From NCBI GenBank assembly GCA_043738425.1, contig JAYUGJ010000070.1, forward strand, positions 1-26,939: a stretch of 26,939 bases of DNA, read 5' to 3'. The stretch is from PBB1 sp043738425. GTDB taxonomy: Bacteria > Pseudomonadota > Gammaproteobacteria > Burkholderiales > Burkholderiaceae_C. The notes beneath the pieces are model-generated. The model worked only from the letters and a program-made list of their open reading frames with translations. It searched no databases and was not told where the DNA came from. The position numbers and the translations under genes are program-made. Shown here piece after piece: positions 14,688-26,000 of the stretch; position 1 is the first letter of the stretch; each line of letters begins with the position of its first letter.

Positions 14688-16724
14688 CTACCCGCGGCAG
14701 GCAAACGCGGCAGGTGGCAAGCCGGCCCGCGCGCGCTCGACCATTTGGGTGAACACGCTTTCCAGGTTGCGCGTGGTGCGTGCGGTGTCGTACAGCGGCG
14801 CGGTTTTAAGCGCAGTGGCCAAGCGCATGCGCAGACCCGCCAACACGCCGGGTTCAGTGGCCAGCCGGTAGGCCAGCGCTTCGTAATCGGCAAAGTTGTC
14901 GGTCACCAATTCAGGCAAACCGACCGCTTGCAACAAGCTGGCACCGACCCGGCTGGCAAATGTGGCACCGGTGCAGGTCAGCAGTGGCAGGCCGGCCCAC
15001 AGCGCGTCGCTGCCGGTGGTGTGGGCGTTGTAGGGCCAGGTGTCCAGGAACACATCGGCCAGCCGCAGCCGGGCCAAATGTTGCGCCTGCGGCAGCGCGC
15101 CACCGAACACCACCTGGCTCGCGTCGACACCCCGCGCTGCGGCTTCGCGCCGCAGGTTGTCTTGCGTTTCGGGCACCTCGCTGTACAGCCACAGCACCGC
15201 CTGGGGCAGGCGTTGCAGCAGCCGCATCCACACCTCGAAAACCGCGGGCGTGATTTTGTAGACGTTGTTCATGCAGCAAAAAACAAACGCGTCTGCGGGC
15301 AGGCCGACCTGGTCGCGGCGTGACGGTTCGGCAGCCACCGTGCGGGTCGCGTCGTTGGGCTGGTACGAGTCGGGCAGGGTGACCACCTGCTCGGTGTAGT
15401 AAGCGTGGTCGGCCGGCGGGATCACGGTCGCATCGGCGATCAGGTAGTCGATGTACGGCGCGCCGATGGTGCCGGGAAAGCCGAGGTAGTTGACCTGTAT
15501 CGGCGCGGGCCGCAGCGAAAACAGCGGCGAGCGGGCCTGGCCGAAATAGCCGTTCAGGTTCACCAAAATATCGATGTGTTGCACCCGCACGGCCGCAGCG
15601 GCAGCCAGGTTGTCGAGGTGGCGTATCGGCACGATCGGCGTGCAGGCGGCGATGCGGCGGCGCAGTTCACTGCCGTCGTCCCAGCCGTTGTCGAATGCGT
15701 AAATCTCGAACCGCTCGCGGTCGTGCAACTCCAGCACGTGCGTCAGCAGCACCGCAGTGGCCTGGTTGCGAAATTCACCGGCGACATAGCCAATGCGAAT
15801 TTTCGGGCCGCTGCCTACCGCCACCTTTGGCAAGCTCGCCGAGCGGTCGGGGTGGTATGCCGCCGAATACACCTGCGCGCAGCGCAACAAGGTTTCGGGG
15901 TCGGCGCAGTAGCCCTGCAGACCGAACGGTTCGGTCGCCAATTGGCCCAGACCCACCGCCACTTCGACCCGCTGTTGCAGCTGTGCCAGCGCGGTCCAGT
16001 CGGCACCCAGCATCTTGGCGTGCATCAGGCGGCCAGCGGCCAACAGATAGGTCGGCGACAGCGCCAGCAGCCGCTCGAACACCAGCGCGGCGTCTTCATA
16101 ACGGCGGCGGTCTTGCAACAGCAGGCCGAATTTTTCGAGCACATCGAGCCGGCTCGAATCGCGTTGCAACGCGCGTTGAAAGCTGGTTTCGGCGGCGGCG
16201 AAATCGGCGGCGTGCTGCTGCGCCATCGCCAGCGCGGCCCAGGCATCGGCCGACGTGGGGTGGTGTTGCGCGGTCTGCTCGAACAGGGCCAGCGCTTGTT
16301 CGGTGTGGCCGCGCTCATCGAGCGTGACGGCGCGGTGCAGCCGGGCCATCAATTGCACCGCGTGGTCGGCCGGGTTCAACGCCACCGCACGGTCGAAGTG
16401 GGTGGCGGCCTCGTCATTCAAGCCCATTGCCCGGAGTTCTTGTGCCAGGTCTATATGCACCGCTGCCCGCCCTGGTCGTGCCAGCACCGCCGCACGCAAC
16501 CAGGCCGCGGCCTCGTCGTGGTGCTGCCGTCCGGCTGCCAAGGTGCCCAGCGCAAGCATTGGATCGGCGCGTTGCGGTTGGCGCTGCAATTGCGCGCGCC
16601 AGCCCGCTTCTTCACTCGACCAGGTGCGCAGGTTGTGCAGCCGTTGCGCTTCGAGCAGCAGGGTGGGCAAGTCAGCGCCGAGGGCGGCAGACAAATCGGC
16701 GGGCAGGCCAGCGGGTTCGTTCAT
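14688..16724 (-). CDS. TPR + GT41 (OGT-like) glycosyltransferase, copy 2
   Basis: This 678-aa protein has TPR-like helices at about residues 45-250. Its GT41 domain begins at about residue 309 (KIRIGYVAGEFRNQATAVLL) and continues through NLNGYFGQARSPLFSLRPAP, MNNVYKITPAVFEVW, NAHTTGSDALWAGLPLLT and FASRVGASLLQAVGLPELV. It resembles animal OGT more than copy 1 does (HTTG...LWAG...P). Aligned without gaps to human OGT, the position of the conserved catalytic-centre His498 is Gln321, whereas the Lys842 position is K490. Loss of that His could mean altered or no activity, or another residue may take its place. The ATG (complement of 16722-16724) is chosen because the frame upstream does not look like protein. 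It is divergent from tpsA and convergent with the PstS-like gene. Confidence 0.86.
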   Translation of the reverse strand: MNEPAGLPADLSAALGADLPTLLLEAQRLHNLRTWSSEEAGWRAQLQRQPQRADPMLALGTLAAGRQHHDEAAAWLRAAVLARPGRAAVHIDLAQELRAMGLNDEAATHFDRAVALNPADHAVQLMARLHRAVTLDERGHTEQALALFEQTAQHHPTSADAWAALAMAQQHAADFAAAETSFQRALQRDSSRLDVLEKFGLLLQDRRRYEDAALVFERLLALSPTYLLAAGRLMHAKMLGADWTALAQLQQRVEVAVGLGQLATEPFGLQGYCADPETLLRCAQVYSAAYHPDRSASLPKVAVGSGPKIRIGYVAGEFRNQATAVLLTHVLELHDRERFEIYAFDNGWDDGSELRRRIAACTPIVPIRHLDNLAAAAAVRVQHIDILVNLNGYFGQARSPLFSLRPAPIQVNYLGFPGTIGAPYIDYLIADATVIPPADHAYYTEQVVTLPDSYQPNDATRTVAAEPSRRDQVGLPADAFVFCCMNNVYKITPAVFEVWMRLLQRLPQAVLWLYSEVPETQDNLRREAAARGVDASQVVFGGALPQAQHLARLRLADVFLDTWPYNAHTTGSDALWAGLPLLTCTGATFASRVGASLLQAVGLPELVTDNFADYEALAYRLATEPGVLAGLRMRLATALKTAPLYDTARTTRNLESVFTQMVERARAGLPPAAFACRG

Positions 16725-16842
16725 TGCGCGGTTCGATGAAAGTGGTGGTCGACGCGCAACCGCGTCCGCTCGCGGCGAGTTATAGAGCCAGCGCGCGACG
16801 CCGTCGTGACAACCGCCGCGTTCGGTGCGGCATATCCACACC

Positions 16843-16858
16843 AGTCCGTTCGGACTAG
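16843..16858 (+). promoter_or_regulatory. Operator-like inverted repeat with CGTTCGGACTAG (copy 3)
   Basis: AGTCCGTTCGGACTAG contains a 6-bp inverted repeat with a two-base centre. A near relative, AGTCCCGGACTAG, lies at 5117-5129 before the ribbon-helix-helix gene. It may bind a dimeric regulator; EpsA is a candidate because of neighbourhood only. Confidence 0.4.
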
Positions 16859-16868
16859 CTTTTGCCGG

Positions 16869-16899
16869 AACGAACTGTCATCACCGGTTCGGACAATCT
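16869..16899 (+). promoter_or_regulatory. Shared tps motif, copy upstream of tpsA
   Basis: AACGAACTGTCATC, ten bases, then ACAATCT, the same words and gap as at 7358-7388 before tpsB. It ends 180 bp before the ATG at 17080 and 51 bp before the alternative ATG at 16951. It fits a GAAC/TCT ECF-like promoter arrangement or an activator site. Confidence 0.5.
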
Positions 16900-17079
16900 C
16901 GGGTGGTGACGCGGCGTAGGGGGTGCGGTGCAGGGGATTTGGTGCAGGTGATGCAAATGGAGGGCTGCGGCGATCGGGCCGCGAACTGCATCTGCGCAAG
17001 CTCAAACCGCAAACCGCAAACCGCTTTGCCATTCCGTCATTTCGTACACCGTACTTTCGCAACCTCGAGCCCCGACCCC

Positions 17080-20000
17080 ATGACGAACCGCAGCGCAGTG
17101 CCACATCACGTCTTGGTTGCTGCGTACTTGCCGTACCCGCAATCGAACTGCAGCGTGTGGGTGCTGGGCGCGCTGGGTTTGCTGAGCATGGCGTTGCCGC
17201 TGGTCGGCTTTGCGCAGACCAGCGCGCGCTCGCCCAGCGTGGCCAGCAATGCGCTGCCTGTGTTGCGCGGCGTGGTGGCCGGTCAGGCGATCTTCAGCGG
17301 CAGCGCAGCCGGTGCGGCCAGGCCGAACCTCACCATCAACCAAAGCTCAGCCACCGCAGTCATCGACTGGAAGCAATTCAATATCGGACGCGACAGTGAG
17401 GTGTTGTTCATCCATGAACAAGGCGCGATCGCCAAAACACTGAACCGCATCTACGACGCCAAGCCCAGCGTGATTGCGGGTCAACTGCGCAGCACCGGGC
17501 CGGTGGTCAATGGCAAGGCCACGGCGGGCGGCCAGGTGATTTTGATCAACCAGAACGGCATCATTTTCGAGGGCAGCGCGCAAATCAACACCTCGTTGAT
17601 TGCATCGACGTTGAACCTGACCAACGAAAAATTCTTGAAGCGCGGCATCAGCGGCGGCCCAGCCAACTTTGCCCGCGAAGCCGACTTCGAAGGCGGCTAC
17701 GACGACGCGGGCAACCCGCTGGCGACCCGCCCCGACGGCACGCGGCCCGGCGCAATCCGCATCGACAGCGGCTCAAGCCTGGTCGCCAACCAGGGCGGCT
17801 CGATCATGTTGTTCGGCTCCGGCGTGGACAACGGCGGCGTGATCACCGCATCCGATGGCCAGGTCATCTTGGGTGCCGGCCACAAGGTGTATCTGGGTTT
17901 CAGCGACGACCCGCGAGATGCCAGCTTGCGCGGCTATGTGATCGAAGTCGATGCGCCTGCAGGCGGGTCCGATGTGAATTTGTCGAACCTGGTGCGCAAC
18001 CGCGGCGATATCAGCGCAGACCGCGGCAACATCACCCTGCTGGCCGCCACGGCCGTCAACCAGGAAGGCCGCATTTCGTCGAACACCGCGGTGCAAACCA
18101 ACGGCTCCATTTATTTGGCCGCACGTGCGCGCAGCGCACCGGTGGCACCCAAAGTGGAGGTGCCTGCGGTGCCGACCAGCCCGCCGCCCGCCACTGCGCC
18201 CGCCACCGCGCCTGCCACTGCGTCTGCAACACCGCCGGTGGTACCGGCCGCGCCGACACCGCCGCCGGTCGCCTACGCAGGCACCTACCAGGCTGGCCGG
18301 GTGTCGTTTTTGGCCGGCAGCGTGACCGCGGTGGTGCCTGATGCGGCAGACAAAACCACCGTGCCCGACAGCGTCGACTACACCAGTACCCGAGGCGAGA
18401 TTCGGGTCGACGCGCGCACCATCGAAAGCAGCGGTGCGGTGCGTGCCGCCGGTGGCCGCATTGCGTTCAATGCGGCCGACGACACCGATGCCAAAGCAGC
18501 GCGGGTGTACCTGGCCGAAGGCAGCGAAACCAGCGTGGCCGGTGCGTGGAGCAATGTCGACTACGCCAAAAATTTCCAGACGTTTCGGGTCACCTCGAAC
18601 GAATTGAAAAACACTCCCGACCAAAAAACCGGCGTGCTGCGCGGTGCGACCGTCACCGTCGATTTGCGGCTCGACAACGCCATCTTGGATTTAGCCGGAT
18701 ACCGCGGCACGGTGGCGCGCACCGTGGCGGAAAAAGCCGCGGCGGGCGGCGAGTTGCAAATTGCCTCGACCGGCGCGGTGATACAGCGCGAGGGCGCGTT
18801 GATCGATGCGTCGGGCGGTGGCTACCGCTACGCCGGCGGCATGACCAAAACCACCCGGCTGCTCGGTGAAGACGGCAAGATCTACGACCTGGCGAATGCG
18901 CCCGCGCAACAAAAATACAAGCAGCTGCTCAACCGCACCGAAGCGCGTGATGCGCGTTGGGGCCAAACCATCACATTCGCCAACCCGTTGGGCGAATTGG
19001 CCGCGTTCCAGGACGCTTATTCGCAAGGTGCGGGCGGTGGCTTGGTGGCCATCACCTCGGCCGCGGGTTTGGTGCTCGACGGCACGTTCAACGGCGGCGT
19101 CACCGTCGGCTCGCGGCAACTGGCGAGTGCGCCGCGCGGCGCGACGCTGCGCATCGGCAACATCGACACGGCCACCAAGGTGACCACACTGCGCACCGAC
19201 CAGCGCATTGCCAACACGACCATCGAGCAGCGCGCCACCGACACGCTGGGTACCGCATTCGGCTCAGCCACTGCGCTCACCGACAAAGAAGCGAAGCGCC
19301 TCACTCTGGCAGCCGACCAGCTGTTCGGCAGCGCCACACGCAGCGCAGACGGCATCGTGCAAACCGCGTTCGGCAAAGTCGAGCTGCTGGTCGATGGCCG
19401 CATCGAGGTGCCGCGCAGCACCGAAATCGTGTCGGGTGTCGGTGCAGAGTTGGTACTGCAATCGCCGCAAATCGACATTGCCGGCACGGTGCGGCTGCCG
19501 AGTGGAACACTGAAGGTGGCGAGCATCGTTTCACTGAACGGCGTTGCGCTTCCTGCCGACGCCGCGCTTGATGAGGTGGTCGTGCGCAGCAGCGCCAACT
19601 TGTCGACCGCGGGCGTCTGGATCAACAACGCCACCGTCGACGGATCGGCGTTGGGCACGTCGATACCGGTCGGCGTGTTGAAGGCCGATGGCAGCGGCTC
19701 GACCCGGGCGATCGATGGCGGCAGCATCACGGTCGGCAATGCGGCGGTTTTCGACCGCAATCCAGCAGTTTTCGAGCGCGGTGCCACGCTCGATGTCGGC
19801 GGCAGTGCATCGATCGACAACCGCAATCGCGTTACCGCAGGCAATGGCGGCAAGCTGGCGTTGTCATTTGCCGGCGCCATGCTGGCCGATGTACGTGGCT
19901 TCGGTGTAGCCAACGGCGGCGAGCTGACCTTCAACCTGACCCGCGCGGTGGTGCGCCCAGACGATGTCGACGGCGTGCTGTCGGTTGAATCAACCCTGTT

Positions 20001-23000
20001 GAGCCCCGGACTGTTTGCCGATAACGGCTTTGCCAAATTCAACCTCAACGCGATCGCCGGGATCGCGATCGAGCGCAATACGCAACTGCTGGTGCAGCAA
20101 AAAAATTGGCTGGTCGACACCGGCACAGCAGCTGCGCTGCCGACCGGCAGCGACATAGCCCGCGTGGCATCGGTGCAGTTGCTGCCCGATGCGCAGCGCA
20201 AGGCCGGCTCGATTGCGCTGGCAACCAAATACAACGACACCGCCGTCGGCCAATCGACCTTGGTGACGAAATCGGGCAGCGCGATCACCACCGACGCAGG
20301 TGGCAGCGTGTCGCTGGCGGGGGTCGACGGTGTGGTGGTTGCCGGCGACATCACCGCGCTCGGCGGCAAGGTGTCGATTGCATTGAACGGCCGCGCTGTT
20401 GCCGTTACTGCTGCCACTACTACTGCAGTTACCGATGCGCCCGAATTGCGCATTGCCTCGGGTGCGCGCATCTCGACCGCAGGCGTTTTTGTAGCCGCGC
20501 TGACGAACGACCGCAACGAGGTCAAGGGCACGCTGCTGAACGGCGGCACCGTCACGGTGGATGCGAAAAACGCCGACCTGCGGTTCGACGGCGGGGCGCT
20601 GATCAGCGTCGATGGGTTGGACCAAACGGTGGACACGACGACCACCGGTGCGCAACCGTCGTTCGGCAAAAAAACACTGCGCGGCCATGCCGGTGGCGTG
20701 ACCTTCAAATCGCAAGGCCGTATGGCGCTCGATGGGGCGTTGACAGCGCGCGCGAGCGCCAGCGCGGCCGGCGGCAGCTTTGCCGCAGAACTGAAACGCC
20801 CTGATGGCCGAACCGAGTTGCCCGATGCCGCGCGCATCGTCGTCACGCCGGGCCGCAACAGCGTAGCGCCGCAAAAAGGCTACGCCGACGCGACCATCAA
20901 CCTCGACGAGTTGACCGCCGCCGGCTTCGACAAGGTGCGGTTGCTGGCAGAAAACAGCATCGAATTTCGCGGCCCATCGACGCTGGATTTCAACCGCGGC
21001 ATCCGGCTGGATGCGCCGTTGATCGATGTGGCCGATGCGTCGCGGGTGAACCTGCGCAGCAGCACGGTGGCGCTGGGCCAATCGTTGGGCGAGCGGCAAC
21101 TCGTCGCCGGTGCCACCGAAGAAAAAACCTGGACCATCAAGGACGACGCGGCGTCGCCGGTGATCGACACCCGCGTCGGCAAAGGAGTGCTGGCGGTCAG
21201 CGCCGGCGCGGTCGATTTGTTCGGCAACCTGACGCTGAACGGCGTGGGCCGCGTCACCATCGACAGCGACAGCGACATCCGCGTGATTGGCCGTGCCACT
21301 GCCGAAGATGCCAATGGCACCTTTGTGAAGCAAACCGGCAGCTTCACCACCGCCGGCGACATCGAACTGTCGGCCGCGCAGCTGTACCCGGCCACCCGCA
21401 CCAGCTATGCCTTTGCGATCAAAGCACCCGCACCCGTGCCCGCATCCGTGCCAGCCCAGCCACCCGCAGCCGCGGTGACACCGCCCGCTGCCACCGACCC
21501 TGCACCTGCACCTGCACCCGCGCCCGCGCCCGCATCCGCGCCGCCGGCCGCGGCAACGCCCGCAGCGCCTGTCGTGCCGCCCGCCAGCAACATCCAGATC
21601 ACCGGCAACGGCCGCACCGCAGGCAGTGTGTATTCAGCTGCTGGCACGCTGAGTTTCGAAGCCGCAACCATCACGCAAGGCGGCAACCTGACGGCCCCGT
21701 TGGGCGAGATCAATTTGCGCGCCACCAAGCTGCTCAACATCGCCGCGGGCAGCGTGACCTCGGTCGCAGGCGGCGACTTGACGGTGCCTTTCGGCTACAC
21801 CGAATCGGGCGTGTTGTGGCAATACAAAGACGCGCCGTTCGGTATCGCCCGCACGTTGACCACCGTCAGCGATGCCGGCAAGCGCATCGGCTTAGATGCA
21901 CCGAGCGTCACTGTGCAAGCCGGTGCCACGGTCGATTTAAGCGGTGGCGGCCGCGTGTTGGCGACTGAGTTTGTGCCGGGCAATGGCGGCGACAACGACA
22001 TCACGCTGCGCGACCACACCTACGCCATCATTCCCAAAGCGCAACTGGCCGCGATGCCGTTCGACGCCGATGTGCTGGCGCGCAAAGACCCCGGCGTCGG
22101 TTTTTCGGTCACCGATGCACGCGATGCGACGCTGTACGACAGCATTCGAATCGGCAGCGGTGGCAAGGTGGCTGCCGGCGACTATGTGCTGTTGCCCGCG
22201 CGTTATGCGGCGCTGCCCGACGCCTATTTGGTCGAGTTGCAAACCGGCGCGGCGTACCGCAATTTGCAGTCGGGGCAGTCGGTTGCGCTAGCCAACGGCG
22301 ATGTGGTGCTGGCCGCATTTCGCAGTGCGCGCGGCACGGGGTTGCAAGAGTCCCAAAGCATCGGCGTGGTGCTGAACGTGGGTGCCACCGCGGTGCGCCG
22401 CGCATCGGATTACAACTACACCGGCGCAGAATTTTTCAACACTGCTGCCGTGCAAAGCCGCGCAGCCGCGCCAGCTTCGCCGTGGGACGCCGGCCGGCTG
22501 CTGGTCGACAACGCCACCAGCCTGGCGCTCAACGGTGAATTCAAAACCGCGGCATCGACCTCGCCCACCTCATTCACCAAGGCAGTGGGCCGCACTGCGC
22601 AGGTCGACATCACCGGCAGCCGCATTGCGGTGGTCGACCAGGCGCTGAGCGCGGCCGGCGGCGGCGCTTTCGCCAAAGACGTTCTACAAATTGAAGGCGC
22701 GGCGTTGTCGCGGCTGAACAGCAGCGTGTTGATTGGCGGCAAGCGCAGCGACACGCCGGACGGCATAAAAATCACCACCAGCGCGACTGAGGTAGTGGTG
22801 GCCAACAGCAGCGCCGGCGAGGTGACGCTGCCCGAATTGATGTTGGCCGCGACCAACACCATCGAGGTGCGTGCGGGCAGCGTGTTGTCGGCCGTGGCCA
22901 GCGCTAACGGCAACGCCTCTAACGGCACCAGCTCCAGCAGCAGCAACACCACAGACGGCTCGCCGAAAACCATCGCCAGCGAAACCGCGGGCGCGTTGCT

Positions 23001-26000
23001 GCGGCTGAGCAGCGGCAAGCAAACGCGGGTCGAGCGCGCGAAAGCGGTGGTGGTGGTGGCGGCGGCTGCCACGCCACCCGCACCCGCGCCGGTCGAAGGT
23101 GAGGCACCAGTGAGCGCGCCGGCGGTGGCGGTCGTGGTAGCCGAACCCCTACGCGGCCAGGTGCGCATTGCCAAAGGTGCGGCCGTCAGTGCAGCGACCT
23201 CGGTGCTGATCGACGCCACCCAGTCGACCGAATCGCAAGGCCAGGTGCGGGTCGGCGGTGAGGGCGGGGCGGGCGGTTCACTTGCGCTGTCGTCGGGCCA
23301 GGTGAGCTTGGGCGACACCGCGCGGGCCAGCGGCAAGTTGACCGGACTGGTGTTGTCGAACGCCGATCTGGCAGCGTTCGGGGCGGTCGATGAATTGCTG
23401 CTGCGCGGCTACGACGCGATCGATTTGATCGGCACCACCACCGTGGGCTCGGCCACGCTGCAGCGTTTGTCGCTGGACACGCCGCTGCTGCGCGGCCGCA
23501 CGACCAGCGACGGCAAGGCAGCGCAGGTCACGATGGCCGCGCGCGATGTCACGCTGGTAAGCAACGCGGTGGCGGTGGCCACGCCAGCAGCTCCAGCACC
23601 CACCCCGTCAACCACGCCGTCCACACCGACCACGCCAGCGGCCACCACCCCGGCGGCAACGCTGCCCGCACCCGCGGCACCCGTCGTCGCCAGCACCGGT
23701 TCAGGCACGTTGACGGTGCAAGCCGAACGCATCGTGCTGGCCGCGGGTGACAAGTCGGTCAGCGGCTTCGCGCAAACCCAGCTGAAGGCCAGCGACACGC
23801 TGTCGGTGCAAGGCGCGGGCGCGTTTGCCGCTGCCGGTGGGTTGACGCTCGACACACCGCGGGTGCAGGCCCTAGGCGGCGCGAACCAAACCATCAGCGC
23901 AGTCGACCACAGCCGCGCCGGTGCGCCGGTGTACGGCGCGCTGAAGTTGAAAGGCGCGGCGGGTGCGACCGCACCCACACCAGCGGCAATCGCCACTGCG
24001 CCTGAACTCGGCGGTCGCTTGACGCTGGAAGGTCAAGCCATCGACATAGCCACCACGGTGCAAGCGCGCTCGGGCCGCATCACCGTGGCAGCACTCGGCG
24101 CGGCCGCAACCGATGGCATCACGCTGGCCAGCGGCGCGCTGCTCGACGCGCAAGGCCAAACCAAAGACTTCAACGGCACGCTGGCAATTGCCGATGGCGG
24201 CCAGGTCGTGCTGAACACCAACGCCGGCGCGGTGGCACTGCAAACCGGGGCCAAGGTCGATGTGTCGGCCGCCGCCGATGGCGGCCGTGCAGGGCGGGTG
24301 GCGGTGCGTGCATCGACGCTGGATCTCGTCGGTGAATTGGGCGGCCAGGTCGCGTCGAAGCCCGCGGCAAACGCGGTTGCAACCGCCGGTGCGCAGTCGG
24401 GCTCGATCGAACTCGACCTCGGCAAGCTGGCTGATTTTTCAGCACTCAACACCGGCTTGAATAAAGGCGGCTTTGCCGAAGAGCGGCTGCTGCGCTTGCG
24501 CTCCGGCGACATCAAGGTCGCTGCAGCGGACCAGGTCACCGCGCATCGGGTGGTGGTTGCGGCCGACACCGGCAGCATCGAGGTGGCCGGCACCATCGGC
24601 AGCAGCACACCCGATGGCGCAGGCCGCATCGAGCTGTATGCGAATAAAGACCTGACTCTGTCGGCTGGCAGCCGAATCGTGGCCAACGGCAGTGCGGTTG
24701 CGGCGCGCGGTGGTGAGGTTCGCCTGTCCAGCGTCACTGGCAAGCTGGGCTTCGACGCCGCGTCGACCATCGACGTGCGCGCGGGCGATGCGGGTGCGCC
24801 CGGGGCGGTGATTTTTGGTGTCGGCCGCAGCGACAGCAATGTCATGGCGGCCACCAAGCTCGAAGGCAAGGTGCTGCGCTACAGCCCTGGCGGGCTGACC
24901 GCCGCGGCGGCCAAAAAAGCGGGCGACGCCGCGGCTACGGTCGATGTGGAAGCCACCCGCAGTTATGTGCGCAGCACGTTTTCGGGCGAAGACATTGCGT
25001 TGTTCGCGGCCGACCACGCGGCGTTCATCGCCGCGTCGGCGACCAAAGAAAAAACCGCCGAAGTGGTCGGCCGGTTGAAAGACGACACCGGCGCGCTGAT
25101 CGGTGCCCGGGTGCTGGGCGCGACCGAGCTGCGCAGCGAGGCAGATCTGGAAATTGCCACCGCCTGGAACCTGACCAGCGACCAGTGGCTGGCCAGTCAG
25201 TTGCCGGGCACCTTGACATTGCGCGCCAAAGGCAACCTGACGGTGAGCGAATCGGTAGGTGCCAGCGCCGACAAATTGCTTGCCGGCGACAGCTGGAATA
25301 TGCGCTTGGCCGCTGGTGCCGACCTGGCCGCTGCCAACCCGTTGGCCACGCTGCGCACCGACGCGACCGCGGCCACCACCGGCAGCTTGCTGCTGAAAGG
25401 CGCGAAGGCCAAATTGCGCACCGGCACCGGCCGCATCGACCTGGCCGCCGCACGCGATGTGGTGATCGACAACGTCGCTGCCACCATCTACACCGCGGGC
25501 CGCATAGGCGCGGCCGATGCGGCCAATGTGGCGGGCAAACCGGCGGTGCCGGGTAGGGTGTCCGACACCGGCGAGGTCATCGAGGGCAGTCCCGCCGTGG
25601 CGGGCATTGCCTACGACCGATGGGCGATCGATGGCGGCGGCATCTCGATCCAAGCCGGCGGCAAAGTGGCCGGCGCGGCCAGCGAAAAAGGCGACTTGTG
25701 GATCACTGAATGGCTGCGCCGACCGCGCCAAAGTAATGTGGCGTTCGCGGCGTTGCAGCCGACCGACTGGTGGAGCTATTTGCCGCGTTTCCAACAAGGC
25801 ATCGGCACATTGGGTGGCGGCAATATCGACATCACCGCGGGCGGCAACATCGACAACCTGACGGCCATGCTGCCGACCAGCGGACGCACCTACCGCGATG
25901 CCAACAAGGCGCGCCAAGTCGAGGTGCAGGGCGGTGGCAACCTGAACGCGCGCGCGGGTGCTGACGTGGTCGGCAGCGCGTTCTTGGTGGGCCGTGGTGC

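Larger units (their letters stand above)
16725..17079. other. Divergent region between the second GT41 gene and tpsA
   Basis: These 355 bp carry the inverted repeat AGTCCG-TT-CGGACT (16843-16856), the CGTTCGGACTAG word (16847-16858), the 31-bp tps motif (16869-16899) and three copies of AAACCGC (17014-17034). The tpsA frame is open back to 16810 with in-frame ATGs at 16951 and 16957, so part of this region may be translated if tpsA starts earlier than annotated. Confidence 0.55.

Noticed and set aside
19017..20858. Minus-strand frame of 613 codons inside tpsA
   Set aside because: It lies opposite a continuous TpsA frame; the Ala/Ser/Pro-rich sequence is the complement of beta-helix codons and has no domain.
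24439..25917. Minus-strand frame of 492 codons inside tpsA
   Set aside because: It is antisense to tpsA and its translation is low-complexity (Arg/Gly/Ala) with no start signals or recognised family.
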